DNA from: Aedes albopictus
Lineage: Eukaryota; Arthropoda; Insecta; Diptera; Culicidae
Length of the DNA stretch: 64,000 bases
NCBI RefSeq assembly: GCF_035046485.1
Contig: NC_085136.1
Location: 82,787,734-82,851,733 of the forward strand
Direction of reading: 5' to 3'
Position numbers and translations under genes: made by a program. How positions within the stretch are numbered: position 1 is the stretch's first letter; the number at the start of each line of letters is the position of its first letter. The notes under the pieces are model-generated. The model searched no databases. It had not been told where the DNA came from and saw nothing but the letters and a program-made list of their open reading frames with translations. Positions 44,072-54,015 of the stretch are shown one piece after another.

Positions 44072-44182
44072 TTTAAGTCATTTCTTTGTGGGCGTCCCAG
44101 TATAGAGGACGCTGGGATTTAGAAATCTTGAATAACCAGATCTGTTTACCATGACCATTTACCATTTACCGTGACAGAACTG
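44072..44182. repeat. Junction module shared with 16413-16512
   Basis: It has the same ordered words as at 16.4 kb (AAGTCATTT, CCAGTATAGAGGACGCT, TTGAATAACCAG, TTTACCATGAC), again following a 12-bp array. Confidence 0.6.
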
Positions 44183-44282
44183 CCCGGCATCTGTCTTTTC
44201 AATATGGATGTGCAACGTAAAATGATATTTGTTGTTCATGTCCAGCCAGTACCTATTCAGTTTTGACAATACGTACAAGAAC

Positions 44283-45293
44283 TGATGATTTGTAAGCCAA
44301 ACCCATTCGGTCTAATGCCTTAATTGGCCTTATGACCTGTTGGACTCATCTACTCAACTGAATCACTCGATGCCATAACAACCAGTTCGATGTGTTCATA
44401 AGGCCTTATGATCTTACCGGTGTAATAAGTTTTTCAATCTAATGGCCTATTTGACTTTATGACGGTTGCGACCTTATGATTACCCTAGTCACCTATTCCA
44501 TGTAATGATGTATTCAACCTAGCGACCTATTCGATCTAATGACCAATTGTACCTTATGGCGTATTCGGCTTAATGACCTTTTCGGACTATTCCACCTAAT
44601 GATTTATTCGGCCAAAACTCGTATTCGACCTAATGACCTATTCGGTCTAATGACCTATTCGGCCTGATGACCTATTCGGCCCAATTACTTATTCGACCCA
44701 ACCTACGTCGGCCTAATGACTGGGTACCTATTCGACCGAATAACCTATTCCGCTTAATGACTTATTCGATCTAGTGACTTATTCGGCCCAATGACCTATT
44801 CGCCCTAATGATCTATTTGGCATATTCTGCCTAATGATCTAATGACTTATCCGGCCTAATGACATATTCAAACTATTAAACTCTTCGAACCATTCCACCT
44901 TTTCGGCTCAATGACCCATTTGGCCTATCCGTCCTAATGACCTATTCGGCCTATTAATCTAGGCCTTATGACCCATTCAGCCTAATGACTTTTTCGTCTC
45001 AATGACCACCTCGACTGAATCACCTCTATGTCATAACAACCAATTCGACCTTTTCACCTATTCGGCCTTATGACCTATTTTGCCTAATGACTAACTCGGC
45101 TTATTGACCTTTCCGGCCTAATTACATCTTCGGCCTGATGACCTATTTGGTCAAATAAACACTTTGATATAACAATAACGACCTTTTTCCGATCAAACGA
45201 TGTATATCGGCCTGGCCACCTTTCCGATCCAATATAAGGCCCAATGACCTTTCTGACATAATAAAGTTTTCGGCCTAACGATCTAATGAGGGG
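44283..45293 (+). repeat. 1-kb array of TATTCGGCCTAATGACC units (17-18 bp)
   Basis: Dozens of diverged units around CCTATTCGGCCTAATGA. A higher-order repeat is visible: a CACTCGATGCCATAACAACCAGTTCGA-like phrase at about 44364 returns near 45017. The words resemble the terminal units of the MULE-like elements (TTCGGCC, TTCGGGGTAATGG), suggesting relationship. No gene. Confidence 0.8.
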
Positions 45294-45559
45294 AACCAAA
45301 AAGGGGATTTTTTACCTACACTGGAATCTATTTTTATACACATGGCTGGGGGTGCATAAATAAGAAAAAGGCATTAAAAAAGAAATTTGTGCGTAAATTA
45401 CGTTTGGGCTTTAAGAAAAAACATCAAGAAATTCCATTACAATTTTGCATACAAACTTTATAGGCGCAAATCTGACAAAAGAAACATCAAACCAGGTTTA
45501 TCCTGGCTTTGCTCACTTGTAGCCCTTCGTCAGATCTTGCTCATGGTCGTTTGAGGTGG
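45294..45559. other. No feature recognised
   Basis: AT-rich sequence without TIR or array signal. Confidence 0.4.
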
Positions 45560-46205
45560 GGCTAAGGGGATTTCCAGAAAGTTCCCGGAGAGCCCAAAAA
45601 AAAGGGGATTCCAAGGGCCTTCATGGGCGTTTCAGGGGGTTATTCCACGGATTTCAGGAGCCTTCCAGGGCGTTCTGTCAGGTTTTGTTGGCGTTTTAAT
45701 GGGATTACTGGGAATTCAAGGGCATTTCAATAGTATTAAGGGGTTTCAGGTACGTATCAAGGGGAGTAAAGGAAAATTCAGGGGTCTCAGGAGCCTTTAA
45801 AGGGCGATACGATAGCATTTCAAAATCGTTTCAGATAGTTTCAGGTTGAAAGACCCTGAAACATTTTAAGAACATCCTAGAGGTTTTAGGGGCATTTGAT
45901 AGTACAGTGACCCCACAATTTATGAATCGGCAAAAATGACCACAGTTTATGGATCACTCCATTTGATCAACATGGTGATTCATAAATAGTGTACAAAAAT
46001 TAAGGTGATTCATCGGTGTGGGGTCACTGTATTTCAGGGGTGTTTCAATGGATTTTCAGGTGCGTTTCAGGAGATTTCTGGAGCGAAAACGTTCAAAGGG
46101 GTTTCGAAGGCATTTCAAATTGATTGCGAAGTTTTCAGGAGCGTTTTGGGGCATTTCAGATCAGGGTCGTATAAGGGGGTTTTAAGAACGCCCTTAAATC
46201 AGAGG
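45560..46205 (-). repeat. CTGAAAC minisatellite, inverted orientation
   Basis: GGCATTTCAGGGG / GTTTCAGGAG units, interrupted by the MITE at 45905-46029. Confidence 0.65.
45905..46029. mobile_element. Short Tc1/mariner-type MITE (TA target)
   Basis: A 125-bp element with TIRs CAGTGACCCCACA / TGTGGGGTCACTG between TA dinucleotides (45903-45904, 46030-46031). The internal ATGAATCGG and GATTCATCG words extend the inverted repeat. CAGT ends with a TA target suggest pogo- or Tc1/mariner-related origin. Confidence 0.82.
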
Positions 46206-46875
46206 GCATTTCAAATGATATTGTCATGGGGTCTCTGAAAATTATCTGTAACTTCCTCATATGCCTCCGAAATCCCTCTAAAACCTACATGAATCCCATG
46301 AACGCACCTGAGCCACAGTAACGCTTCTGAATCCCACCAAAAATGTTCTGAAACTTTCTGAAATGCCTCAAAATTCCTTGAAACCCCCTCGAACCCAATA
46401 TAACGCAACTGACAACCTCCGAACCCCAGAAAACGTATGTGTAACCCCTCTGAATCTCACCGAAAAAGGTTTGAAACTTTTTGAAATGCCTCCAAAATCC
46501 TCCTTAGCCTCCTAATGCATCACATTGGGAACAGCTAACTGACGTAGTTAAAAATTTAAATCAAAAATGACCTTAATGCATAAGAAGGGTTTAACTACCT
46601 CGGATCCCATGTAACGTGTCTGAGAATCTCTGAAAGCCCCGAAAACGCCTGCATAACGCCTCCAACCCCCGCCTGCAATACCTCCAAAATCTCCCTAAAA
46701 CGCTATCGGACCTCATGTAACGCACCTGAGCCGAAATCCCCGAAAACGCCTCTGAAACCCCTGAAATAGTACCTGTAACGCCTCAAAAACCCCTAAAACT
46801 CCCTTGACATTTCCTGGTACCCTGCTGAAACCCATTGAGACCCTTTGAAACGTCTCTGCAGCCGCCTTTTGCTCT
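46206..46875 (+). repeat. CTGAAAC minisatellite, plus orientation
   Basis: From about 46210 the units read CCTCTGAAATCCC, so array direction switches here as it does near 28.48 kb, but in the opposite sense. Confidence 0.65.
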
Positions 46876-46920
46876 GTCCTATAAACACACTCTGGCCTGG
46901 CCGCTGTTGCAATAGTTACC

Positions 46921-47187
46921 TTCTTCTTCTTCTTCTTTATGGCTCGACGTCCCCACTGGGACTTGGCCTGCCTCGCTTCAACTTAGTGTTCTTTGAGCAC
47001 TTCCACAGTTATTAATTGAAGGGCTTTCTTTGCCTGCCATTGCATGAATTTGTATATTGTGAGGCAAGTACAATGATACACTATGCCCAGGGAGTCGAGA
47101 AAATTTTCCCGACTGGAACGGGAATCGAACCCGCCGTCTCCGGATTGGCGATCCATAGCCTTAACCACTAGGCTAACTGGAGACCCC
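46921..47187 (-). mobile_element. Feilai-like tRNA SINE, minus strand, near-complete
   Basis: On the minus strand it starts GGGGTCTCCAGTTAGCC, with A box TAGCCTAGTGGTTAAGG and B box GCGGGTTCGATTCCCG, and ends GAAGAAGAAGAAGAA. AATAGTTACC at 46911-46920 and 47188-47197 is the target duplication. It appears the most intact copy here. Confidence 0.9.
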
Positions 47188-47376
47188 AATAGTTACCGAC
47201 ATTATTGAATTTTCTTTAGCACAATCTTGGTTCTGCGAAGCTTTTCCAGGTTTTCCCTCTTTTTATACAGGACATGAAAGAGGCACATAAATTAAAAGTG
47301 CATTCAAATAACATGTAAGAAAGAGGTGTTAGTGCATTTCAAAGAAAACTGCAAGGGAAAAGTATGGACTCTATGG

Positions 47377-47503
47377 TCGCGGTCTGAAAATTTTGACACT
47401 AGAGCAGGGCCATTTTCAATCAGAATCGTTAAATTCTGATTGGAAATCGATCAACTCTGATTGGAAACGACCCCGCTCTAGTGTCAAAATTCTCGGACCG
47501 CGA
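47377..47503. mobile_element. Palindromic MITE, TCGCGGTC ends
   Basis: A 127-bp hairpin: TCGCGGTCTGAAAATTTTGA at the left pairs with TCAAAATTCTCGGACCGCGA at the right. The central part (CAATCAGAATCG ... CTCTGATTGG) also pairs. TSD not seen. Confidence 0.75.
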
Positions 47504-47539
47504 TGAATACAGTTAATCGCTGCACTCGTCTATAGGTCC

Positions 47540-47604
47540 ATTTATAACTTAATCATTCATGGCTTTATCGGTCTTTTTCTACTCAGAGTGTAAGAGAGTA
47601 GAGA
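47540..47604. repeat. Direct repeat of a ~66-bp unit, left
   Basis: TTTATAACTTAATCATT, ATGGCTTTATC, CTACTCAGAGTGTAAG and GAGTAGA recur in the same order at 48541-48608, about 1 kb away. They may be the ends of an old element. Confidence 0.7.
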
Positions 47605-47812
47605 TCAAAGTGGATAATGAAATGATAGATATGATATCTAGTATTCGCTAGGTTGCGAACAAGTGTAAAATTTATTTATAGAAGGTGAAATTAGGCATGT
47701 AGGCCATGTATTGAACGAATACATCGAATGCGTGAAACTTCTGCCGTACGACCTGTACTTTTAAACAGATCGACTTGGTTGGTAGTTAATACCAGCATAA
47801 TAAAGCGGGCCC

Positions 47813-48165
47813 CAGACGACAGAAGTATTGTCAATATTTTTCTTGTCAATAATTCTCGACAATATTTTCACCGAAACCGACCCGGGTCACCCAAACTGGG
47901 TCGCTCCACACAAAAGTCGATTTTTCTTTGATGCCGATCGAAACAAATGCCGGTGACATGCACAAAACATACCTCGCTTCGGCTGCTCTCGGCCACCTCA
48001 TTCGAACTGAGAGGGAAATGAGCGGAAATATTGAAACGCGAAATCAAACTTTTCTGATTTCCTTCAATATTTGCATCAATATATTGATGTCGCCTTCACA
48101 CGGCATCAATATATTGATGCGTTTCTTCAAACCAACAATATATTGATGTCGTCTGGGGGCCGCTT
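47813..48165. mobile_element. MITE, TIR AAGCGGGCCCCAGACGAC
   Basis: A 353-bp element with ends AAGCGGGCCCCAGACGAC and GTCGTCTGGGGGCCGCTT. Near the right end, three copies of an AT-rich palindrome (ATCAATATATTGATG and close variants, 48073-48147) are spaced about 36 bases apart; related CAATAT words sit near the left end. No coding capacity. Confidence 0.82.
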
Positions 48166-48540
48166 AAGACTGGCAAAAGTTTCAGGCACTCGACTGCCTA
48201 TGTATTGTTCTGTTTTCATCGCAAGATCTATCGATCGGTAGCTTTTGCGGAATTCACACTTCCGTTCATAGGGGTACGCCGATATCGCGGCGTGTTCTTC
48301 CAATGGAACATTGAAGCCAACTTTTCCGCTACTTTTCGCATCAAAACAAAAGCGCCACCATATATGGACGGTAACAGTAGTCGAGTTACGTCAAACACAC
48401 AAGGCTACGGTGGCGCTATCTGTTCATTTCATAGCGGTCGTTTTAGTTATTTTAGTAATCCATTAGCTTTATTCGATCTTATTGGATAGAACACTTTTTT
48501 TAAGCCAAACTTCAACATTCTGAATTATCGACCATATTCT

Positions 48541-48608
48541 TTTTATAACTTAATCATTTTATGGCTTTATCAGTCTTTTTTATACTCAGAGTGTAAGGGA
48601 GTAGATTT
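48541..48608. repeat. Direct repeat of a ~66-bp unit, right
   Basis: Second copy of the unit at 47540-47604, with a few substitutions and small indels. Confidence 0.7.
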
Positions 48609-49722
48609 ATGTTGCCAAATTCTAAAAAGTACACCGACAACATCTTAAAAGACCTGGACTTGCCCGGTAAATCATAGCTAGGTCCAGTCTTTCTACAATC
48701 CAACCTCGGTATACAAACTTAACCGAAATACATTCAGTAAGCATACTCTCATTAGCCGTCCGAAAACCCCGTTCCTCGATGGATGCTCCACTCGTTTATT
48801 ATGGGAAAACTGCTCAAACCCTCTTACCTCATCTCCGTGTAGCCCACGCTAACACCAACAACCAACTCGACTTTCCTTGTTTTCCCAGTCGGTCATCCCG
48901 GCCCTGGGTCTACCTGCAGCAGCAAGTCGAGCGAAACTTTACCGCTTCTGACAAAACCAACAGACCATAAATTCATTAAATCAGAATCAGGCACAAATGC
49001 GCCACCCCAACCAACCCACCGACGAACCGGTCCGGACTCCGGATAGACACCCCGGAAGAGCAGGCGAACGGAACAGCCCGTCAGTGTTGCGTTGTTGCTT
49101 CGCCAGAAATTATTTGCTTGCCAGATCTCTGCACCTATCTGCTCGCCTAAATCTGCTTTCCAGATGATGCTGCGTATTTTATTTACTGCCACTGACTGCT
49201 TTCACATGGGTTTGCATCTCAGAAGCAGCTTTAAATTGAAAAGATTTCGATGGATTACATTTATCGCTGGGCTGACGTTGAGGCGTCTGTTCGATGTTGC
49301 GGTAAGTTTCTGAAAAGCTGTTTTGTTTGGTACATGATGTATTGGTTGCTTATTCAATGGTAATGAACGAGTACCTCAAGATGGACTGTTATAAGTTTGT
49401 TGGGTGAGCTCGTTCCATACTAATTTCAGCTTGATTCTCCTAAAACAATGTTCAAGGAAGAGTAATTTACCTCTTTTCGCGTCTTCTGTCAATTTATTTA
49501 GTTTTTTTTTTCTTGAAAATTTCACTAGATTGACACAGATTCTTTTATGCCTGCGCTACGGGGTTTCATCCATACATGTGCCATATTTTAATTAAACTTG
49601 AATTAACACTTGTATGATTAGTTTCCCACATTATTAGCTGCGAAAAAATAGGCTTATTTTGAAACCATATGGTGAGCTCATTCCATAAAACAAATTTATT
49701 CGTTTCAATAAGAACGTTATAA
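48609..49722. other. Single-copy-looking stretch, no gene recognised
   Basis: Mixed sequence. Frames at 48779-48970 and 49092-49313 are open but match nothing known to me. A T-run lies at 49503. Confidence 0.45.
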
Positions 49723-49955
49723 CGGCACCAACATTTCAAAAGGGCGTAACTGCATTTACAACCAATGCCTTCTCACAAAGCTGTAGAGCGTATCCCATCC
49801 CTCTCGAGCAATCCACTAGCACAAATAGAAAGATAAAATCCTCCTCTTTCGATTAATGGATGTGAATTGCGTGAGATGAATGAAATACGACCCACAGCTC
49901 TGTGAGAAGGCATTGGTTGCAAAAGCAGTTACGCCCTTTTGAAATGTTGGTGCCG
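49723..49955. mobile_element. MITE with ~60-bp TIRs (CGGCACCAACATTTC)
   Basis: The left arm CGGCACCAACATTTCAAAAG (from 49723) pairs with CTTTTGAAATGTTGGTGCCG (ending 49955). Pairing continues through GGCGTAACTGC and CCAATGCCTTCTCAC. The central 110 bases are unpaired. TSD not evident. Confidence 0.82.
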
Positions 49956-51329
49956 AATAGAATTGTCAAGTTGATTATGACTTGCAAAGGAACTTCTGTT
50001 AAACCAGTTAAGTTGAGCATATTCTACCACATTTTTCCGTTCATGACAATGTTTATTTAATTGGATTTGTTTACAAATGACGCAGATTACACATCCGTTG
50101 TCCCCAATCCTAATTCCAAACATCATTATGACCATCAGTTACAAAGTTCAATTAACCGTCCGCGCTCATTATTTCCACCACCCCAGAACGAAATGTGCTG
50201 ACGCGCACCAACACTCGTAAACAATCAGAGCCCCCAGATTACTGCCACGATCGATTACTACCATCAGAGATACCATCCGACAGGTCATAAAGTGGCGGTG
50301 TCGATTACCGCATTTGCTGCTGCTGCTACTACTGCTGCATCATCATTGCCATCAACAGCAACCAACGCTTTATGAAAAGGTGACGGCACAGCCAATGCCA
50401 GTGGTGGCAGTACGTGCCCGTATCGAAATATACCGATATATAGTTACTACCCATGTATCTACGATGCGATACTCAACTCATGGAAGACCGGCTCCATTTC
50501 TCATTCATTTCTCGCTGCTTGGTTGGCACGAATTGGATTTCATCGAATGGGATCGTCCGTGCTGGCGCAATGTGGCGGTAAAATCCCAGAGTTATTAGCG
50601 TTGGGAAAGTGGGGTTAAATCAACAATTGCGTTTGAATTCTTCAGCCGTATTATCGGGTCATTGGGTTCTCAAAATGTTTCATGATTTCCAATAATGGTA
50701 TTGAAAATTTATTTCAGGAGTTTTTCGCAGGGTTTTAAACCTAAGAATTCTGCCAAACAATCCGAAACATTGATTTCAGTGGATTGCCTGTCCGAACCAC
50801 TGATCGAAGATATTTCCATAGACCATATGTTTTGACTGAACATTTTGAAACATCAACACAGCTATAACGAGCTCCAACAAAAGTCTTACATTCTATGTGA
50901 CATTAACAAGCTTTTAGCACAAGGGCGTAGCCAGCTTTACGTTTAGGCGGGGGGGTTGCGAGCAAGCACCCTTAGCAAATATGTACCTACTAGCCTTTAT
51001 AACTAAACGCAACACGATGAAATTGAATTCAATAATATTATATTCTAAAAGCTTTATTTAACCCTTCAGCGTGACTGTTGTATTGAGTAGAATACGTTAA
51101 AAAAAGCTCGCCTGATCTACACAAATCAACGTGGTGCTGGTAGCGGTGACCAACTTCTGGAAGATTAAGGATTATTATTTACTCGTGCATTATTTTGCTC
51201 TGATTTTTTTTTGTTAAAGTCTACAAAACATTCATAAGAAATCAAAGCTGAACTCTTTTGGAAATTACGAACTCTTTTGAGGACTAACCTAGAACTTCTT
51301 GGTTCCTGTATGTGTCCTTTTTCAATAAT
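49956..51329. other. No gene recognised; short CTG/CAT trinucleotide runs
   Basis: GCTGCTGCTGCTACTACTGC at about 50311 and CAT/CAA triplets follow. The frame 50314-50598 is open because of these triplets. The rest has no recognised element. Confidence 0.45.
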
Positions 51330-51715
51330 CTTCCAATACTATTCGCTGAAGGAATTCCTCCAGAAATTTTAGAAAAAAATCAAAAAAGTCATCAGCTAAT
51401 CCTGGAGAAGTTCTTGGTTACAGTTTTGAAAAGATGATTGAAGGATTTCTGAAACTTCCGAAGGTAATTCTAAATGTTTTGAAGACAACCTGAGAGGAAT
51501 TTCTGAAGAAATCACTTGAGGTGAAGTGAGGTGCAGCAATCCCTGGAAGACTTCTTGGATAAATCCCTGAAGAAACACCTGGATGAATCCCTGGAGCAAT
51601 TCCTACAGGAATCAAGGAATCAATCCCTGGAGGAATGTCTGAAGGAATTCCTGGAAGATTTTTAGAAAATAAACCAGTAGGAATTCCTGGAAAAATTATG
51701 GGAGGAAACCTAGTT
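51330..51715 (+). repeat. 12-bp minisatellite
   Basis: GGAATCCCTGGAGGAATGTC-type units at fairly low divergence from 51540. Confidence 0.7.
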
Positions 51716-51929
51716 TAACCCTCTAATACCCAAATTTTTGATTTTGATCTAAATATCATTTTTCGTCATCTAAAATCGATTTAAACATGTTTTGGAAGAT
51801 AATTCTTTTTAATTCTCAATTTCGAGAATTTCAGTTTTTGATTTTTCTAATTTTTATTTTTGAACATCCCCACACTTTTATATTTTTCCTGGAAGCCAAT
51901 TTGGGGAACGGATTTTTTGAGATGAAAAC

Positions 51930-52859
51930 TGTTGGATACACACTTCTCAAATGGGAGGCAGGTTCGTTGCACTTACCTTCATTGCAGCACGACTCACCTC
52001 CTTCTCGAGCTACCGACAGCCGTGCTCACCACGGCTACCGTAAGCTGTCGACAGCTGCGCACGTCGCAGCCACCGATGGGAAAACACTCTCGTTACCGAC
52101 GACCGTGCACACCACAGTCGCCAGCTCGGATACCAACAACCGTGCACGTCACGGTCATCAGCCTGGAACACTTTCTCGGACGAAGGACCACGGCAAATGC
52201 CGATCTCGAGGAACTGCTGTGTCGCCGCCGTTTGCTCGCCGACGACGATACACCAAGAGTGCCACCGATTTAATATTGGAAAATTAACCAGAATAACTCC
52301 TAGGCACACTCCTGGGTATCGCAATGCGCAGCAAGCACGACGGCCAACAGCTCCACCACCGCAGCTTCACCTCGTCGCAGCAGGAACACAGCACACCGAT
52401 CGCGCGAGTGGCGACCGCAGAGAAGCGACGCCGAACAGGTCGAAACAGGTTTCCGCTTGCACGCCAACGTCGACTCGGGTAGAGCGGAGGCACACACTCT
52501 TGCCACCCGCTGGCTCACCGCCGGGTGAAAGGGAAGGGAAGGAAAATGCTAGCCGATCACACGTTGATCGGGCTAGCCACCACTGCTGTTCGGTTTGCGC
52601 TGAAGAAAAACACCTTTACTGTTCTGTTCGCTACGACGGTTTATTAATAACTGACTGATGAAAATGACAATGACATTGCTTATATAGCCCAAATGTTAAT
52701 GAAAAGAGTAGGCGAGCGCACGCTTCACTGCGCAATAAGCTCCGCCTATTTGGAGCACAGTAGGCTAGAGACTACCTGGTAGCAAACGCCCCGCTGATAT
52801 ATAATTGTCGGTCGACGACGGCGTGGCATCACTTGCTCTGCACGCGTACGGCGCGTACA
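51930..52859 (-). mobile_element. Probable solo LTR (930 bp, GC-rich)
   Basis: It stands out as GC-rich in AT-rich surroundings. On the minus strand it starts TGTACGCGCCGTACGCG (52859 leftwards) and ends GTGTATCCAACA (51930). Its flanks are AAAAC (51925-51929) and AAAAAC (52860-52865), consistent with a 5-bp target duplication plus one A slip. Minus-strand promoter signals are present: TATATAAG at 52679-52686, TCAGT initiator-like words at 52650-52658, and AATAAA at 52640-52645. No internal retrotransposon region is adjacent. BEL/Pao or gypsy cannot be decided. Frames at 51932-52658 lie inside it and are not called genes. Confidence 0.68.
52640..52686 (-). promoter_or_regulatory. Core promoter of the solo LTR
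   Basis: On the minus strand, TATATAAG is followed about 30 bases later by TCAGTCAGTT, the arthropod initiator pattern, and then AATAAA. This spacing fits an insect Pol II core promoter. Confidence 0.6.
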
Positions 52860-52865
52860 AAAACA

Positions 52866-53270
52866 TTTTGAGATTTTATTATTATTGTTGAAATATTATT
52901 ATTTAAAAAAAAAATTCACAGAAAATTTTATTTTCCGTGTAATTTTAAGGAAAATAATTTAAAAGTGTATTCGATTCCCTTAAACTATTAAAAAAGGATA
53001 GAATGATTTGGAAAAAAATTAAAATGTGTCAATTGTAGCGATTCAATATAAAATAAACAATGACTTCTAAAAGGTGACTAAAACATAAATTTTTCAATGA
53101 TTTAAAAAAAAATGTAAATACGCTTTAAAATACACCAAAAACCATTTTGAGGTATACAAAACAGTCCTAAATATCAGCCAAAAATATAAAAAAAATGATT
53201 TTCCACGAAATAAAAATTACAAAAATGCTCAAACTATACCCCGTCTAAAGGCGGGATTGGGTATTAAAGG
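52866..53270. other. AT-rich stretch, no feature
   Basis: Very A/T-rich with A-runs; no ORF, TIR or array recognised. Confidence 0.45.
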
Positions 53271-53935
53271 GTTAAATACCTAGATCTCATGAGGAAATCC
53301 TAGGAAAAATCCTAGATAAATTTCCGGAGGATTCCTTGAAGGAAATTCCTGAAGGAATTCTGGGAGGATATCCTAGAAAAATTTCATAAGAAATCTCTTG
53401 AGGAATTCCTAGAGGAAATCTTAGAGAAATTTCTGGAAGAATCCTTGGAGAAATCCCCAAAGGAATTCCTGGAAGAATCCCTTAAGCGATCTCTGGGAAA
53501 ATCTCTGAAGAGACTCCTGAAAGAATGCCTGTAGAAATTTCTGAGCAAATGCCTGGCGTAATTTCTGGAGGAATTCTTGGATTAAACCCAGCAGGAATTC
53601 CTGGAGAAATTCCTTGAGAAATTTCTTGGATGAATTCTTGGAGCAAGCTCTGATAGAATTTCGGAAAAAAAATCCTGAAAAAGGAACTCCAGAGCAATTC
53701 TAGGAGGAATTGCTGAAGAAATTTCTCAAAAAAATTCACTTGAGAAATTCCAGGAGGGTTTCCTGGAAAAGCCCTTGGAGGAATTTCTGGAGAATCTCTG
53801 GGAATATTTCTGGAAAAAATCGTGGAGAAATCCCTGGAGCAATCCCTGCAGCAATTCTTGGAGCTCTGGAGGAATTTCTAGAGGAATGTCTGGAGGAATC
53901 CCTGAAAAATTCGTGTAGGTATTCGTGGAGAATTT
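53271..53935 (+). repeat. 12-bp minisatellite, well preserved
   Basis: GGAATTCCTGGA and variants (GGAATTTCTGGA, GGAATCCCTGGA) are the clearest here and define the family. Period 12 with a palindromic GGAATTCC core. Confidence 0.82.
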
Positions 53936-54015
53936 GAATGAGTGTAATCAGTTTCGTACCTTTTAATTCCGCTCTATGGCCGAATTAAAAGGTACGAAAC
54001 TGATTTCACTCATTC
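53936..54015. other. 80-bp perfect-like hairpin inside the array
   Basis: GAATGAGTGTAATCAGTTTC (left) pairs with GAAACTGATTTCACTCATTC (right). The pairing continues through GTACCTTTTAATTC, leaving a loop CGCTCTATGGCC. One mismatch is evident. The unit interrupts the 12-bp array; it could be a tiny MITE. Confidence 0.72.

Noticed and set aside
44283..45293. CRISPR-like array
   Set aside because: Units are contiguous and diverged without unique spacers; the context is eukaryotic.
51787..52658. 166- and 153-codon frames in GC-rich DNA
   Set aside because: They lie mainly inside the probable solo LTR, overlap in three frames and on both strands, and show no domain; open frames are expected in GC-rich sequence.
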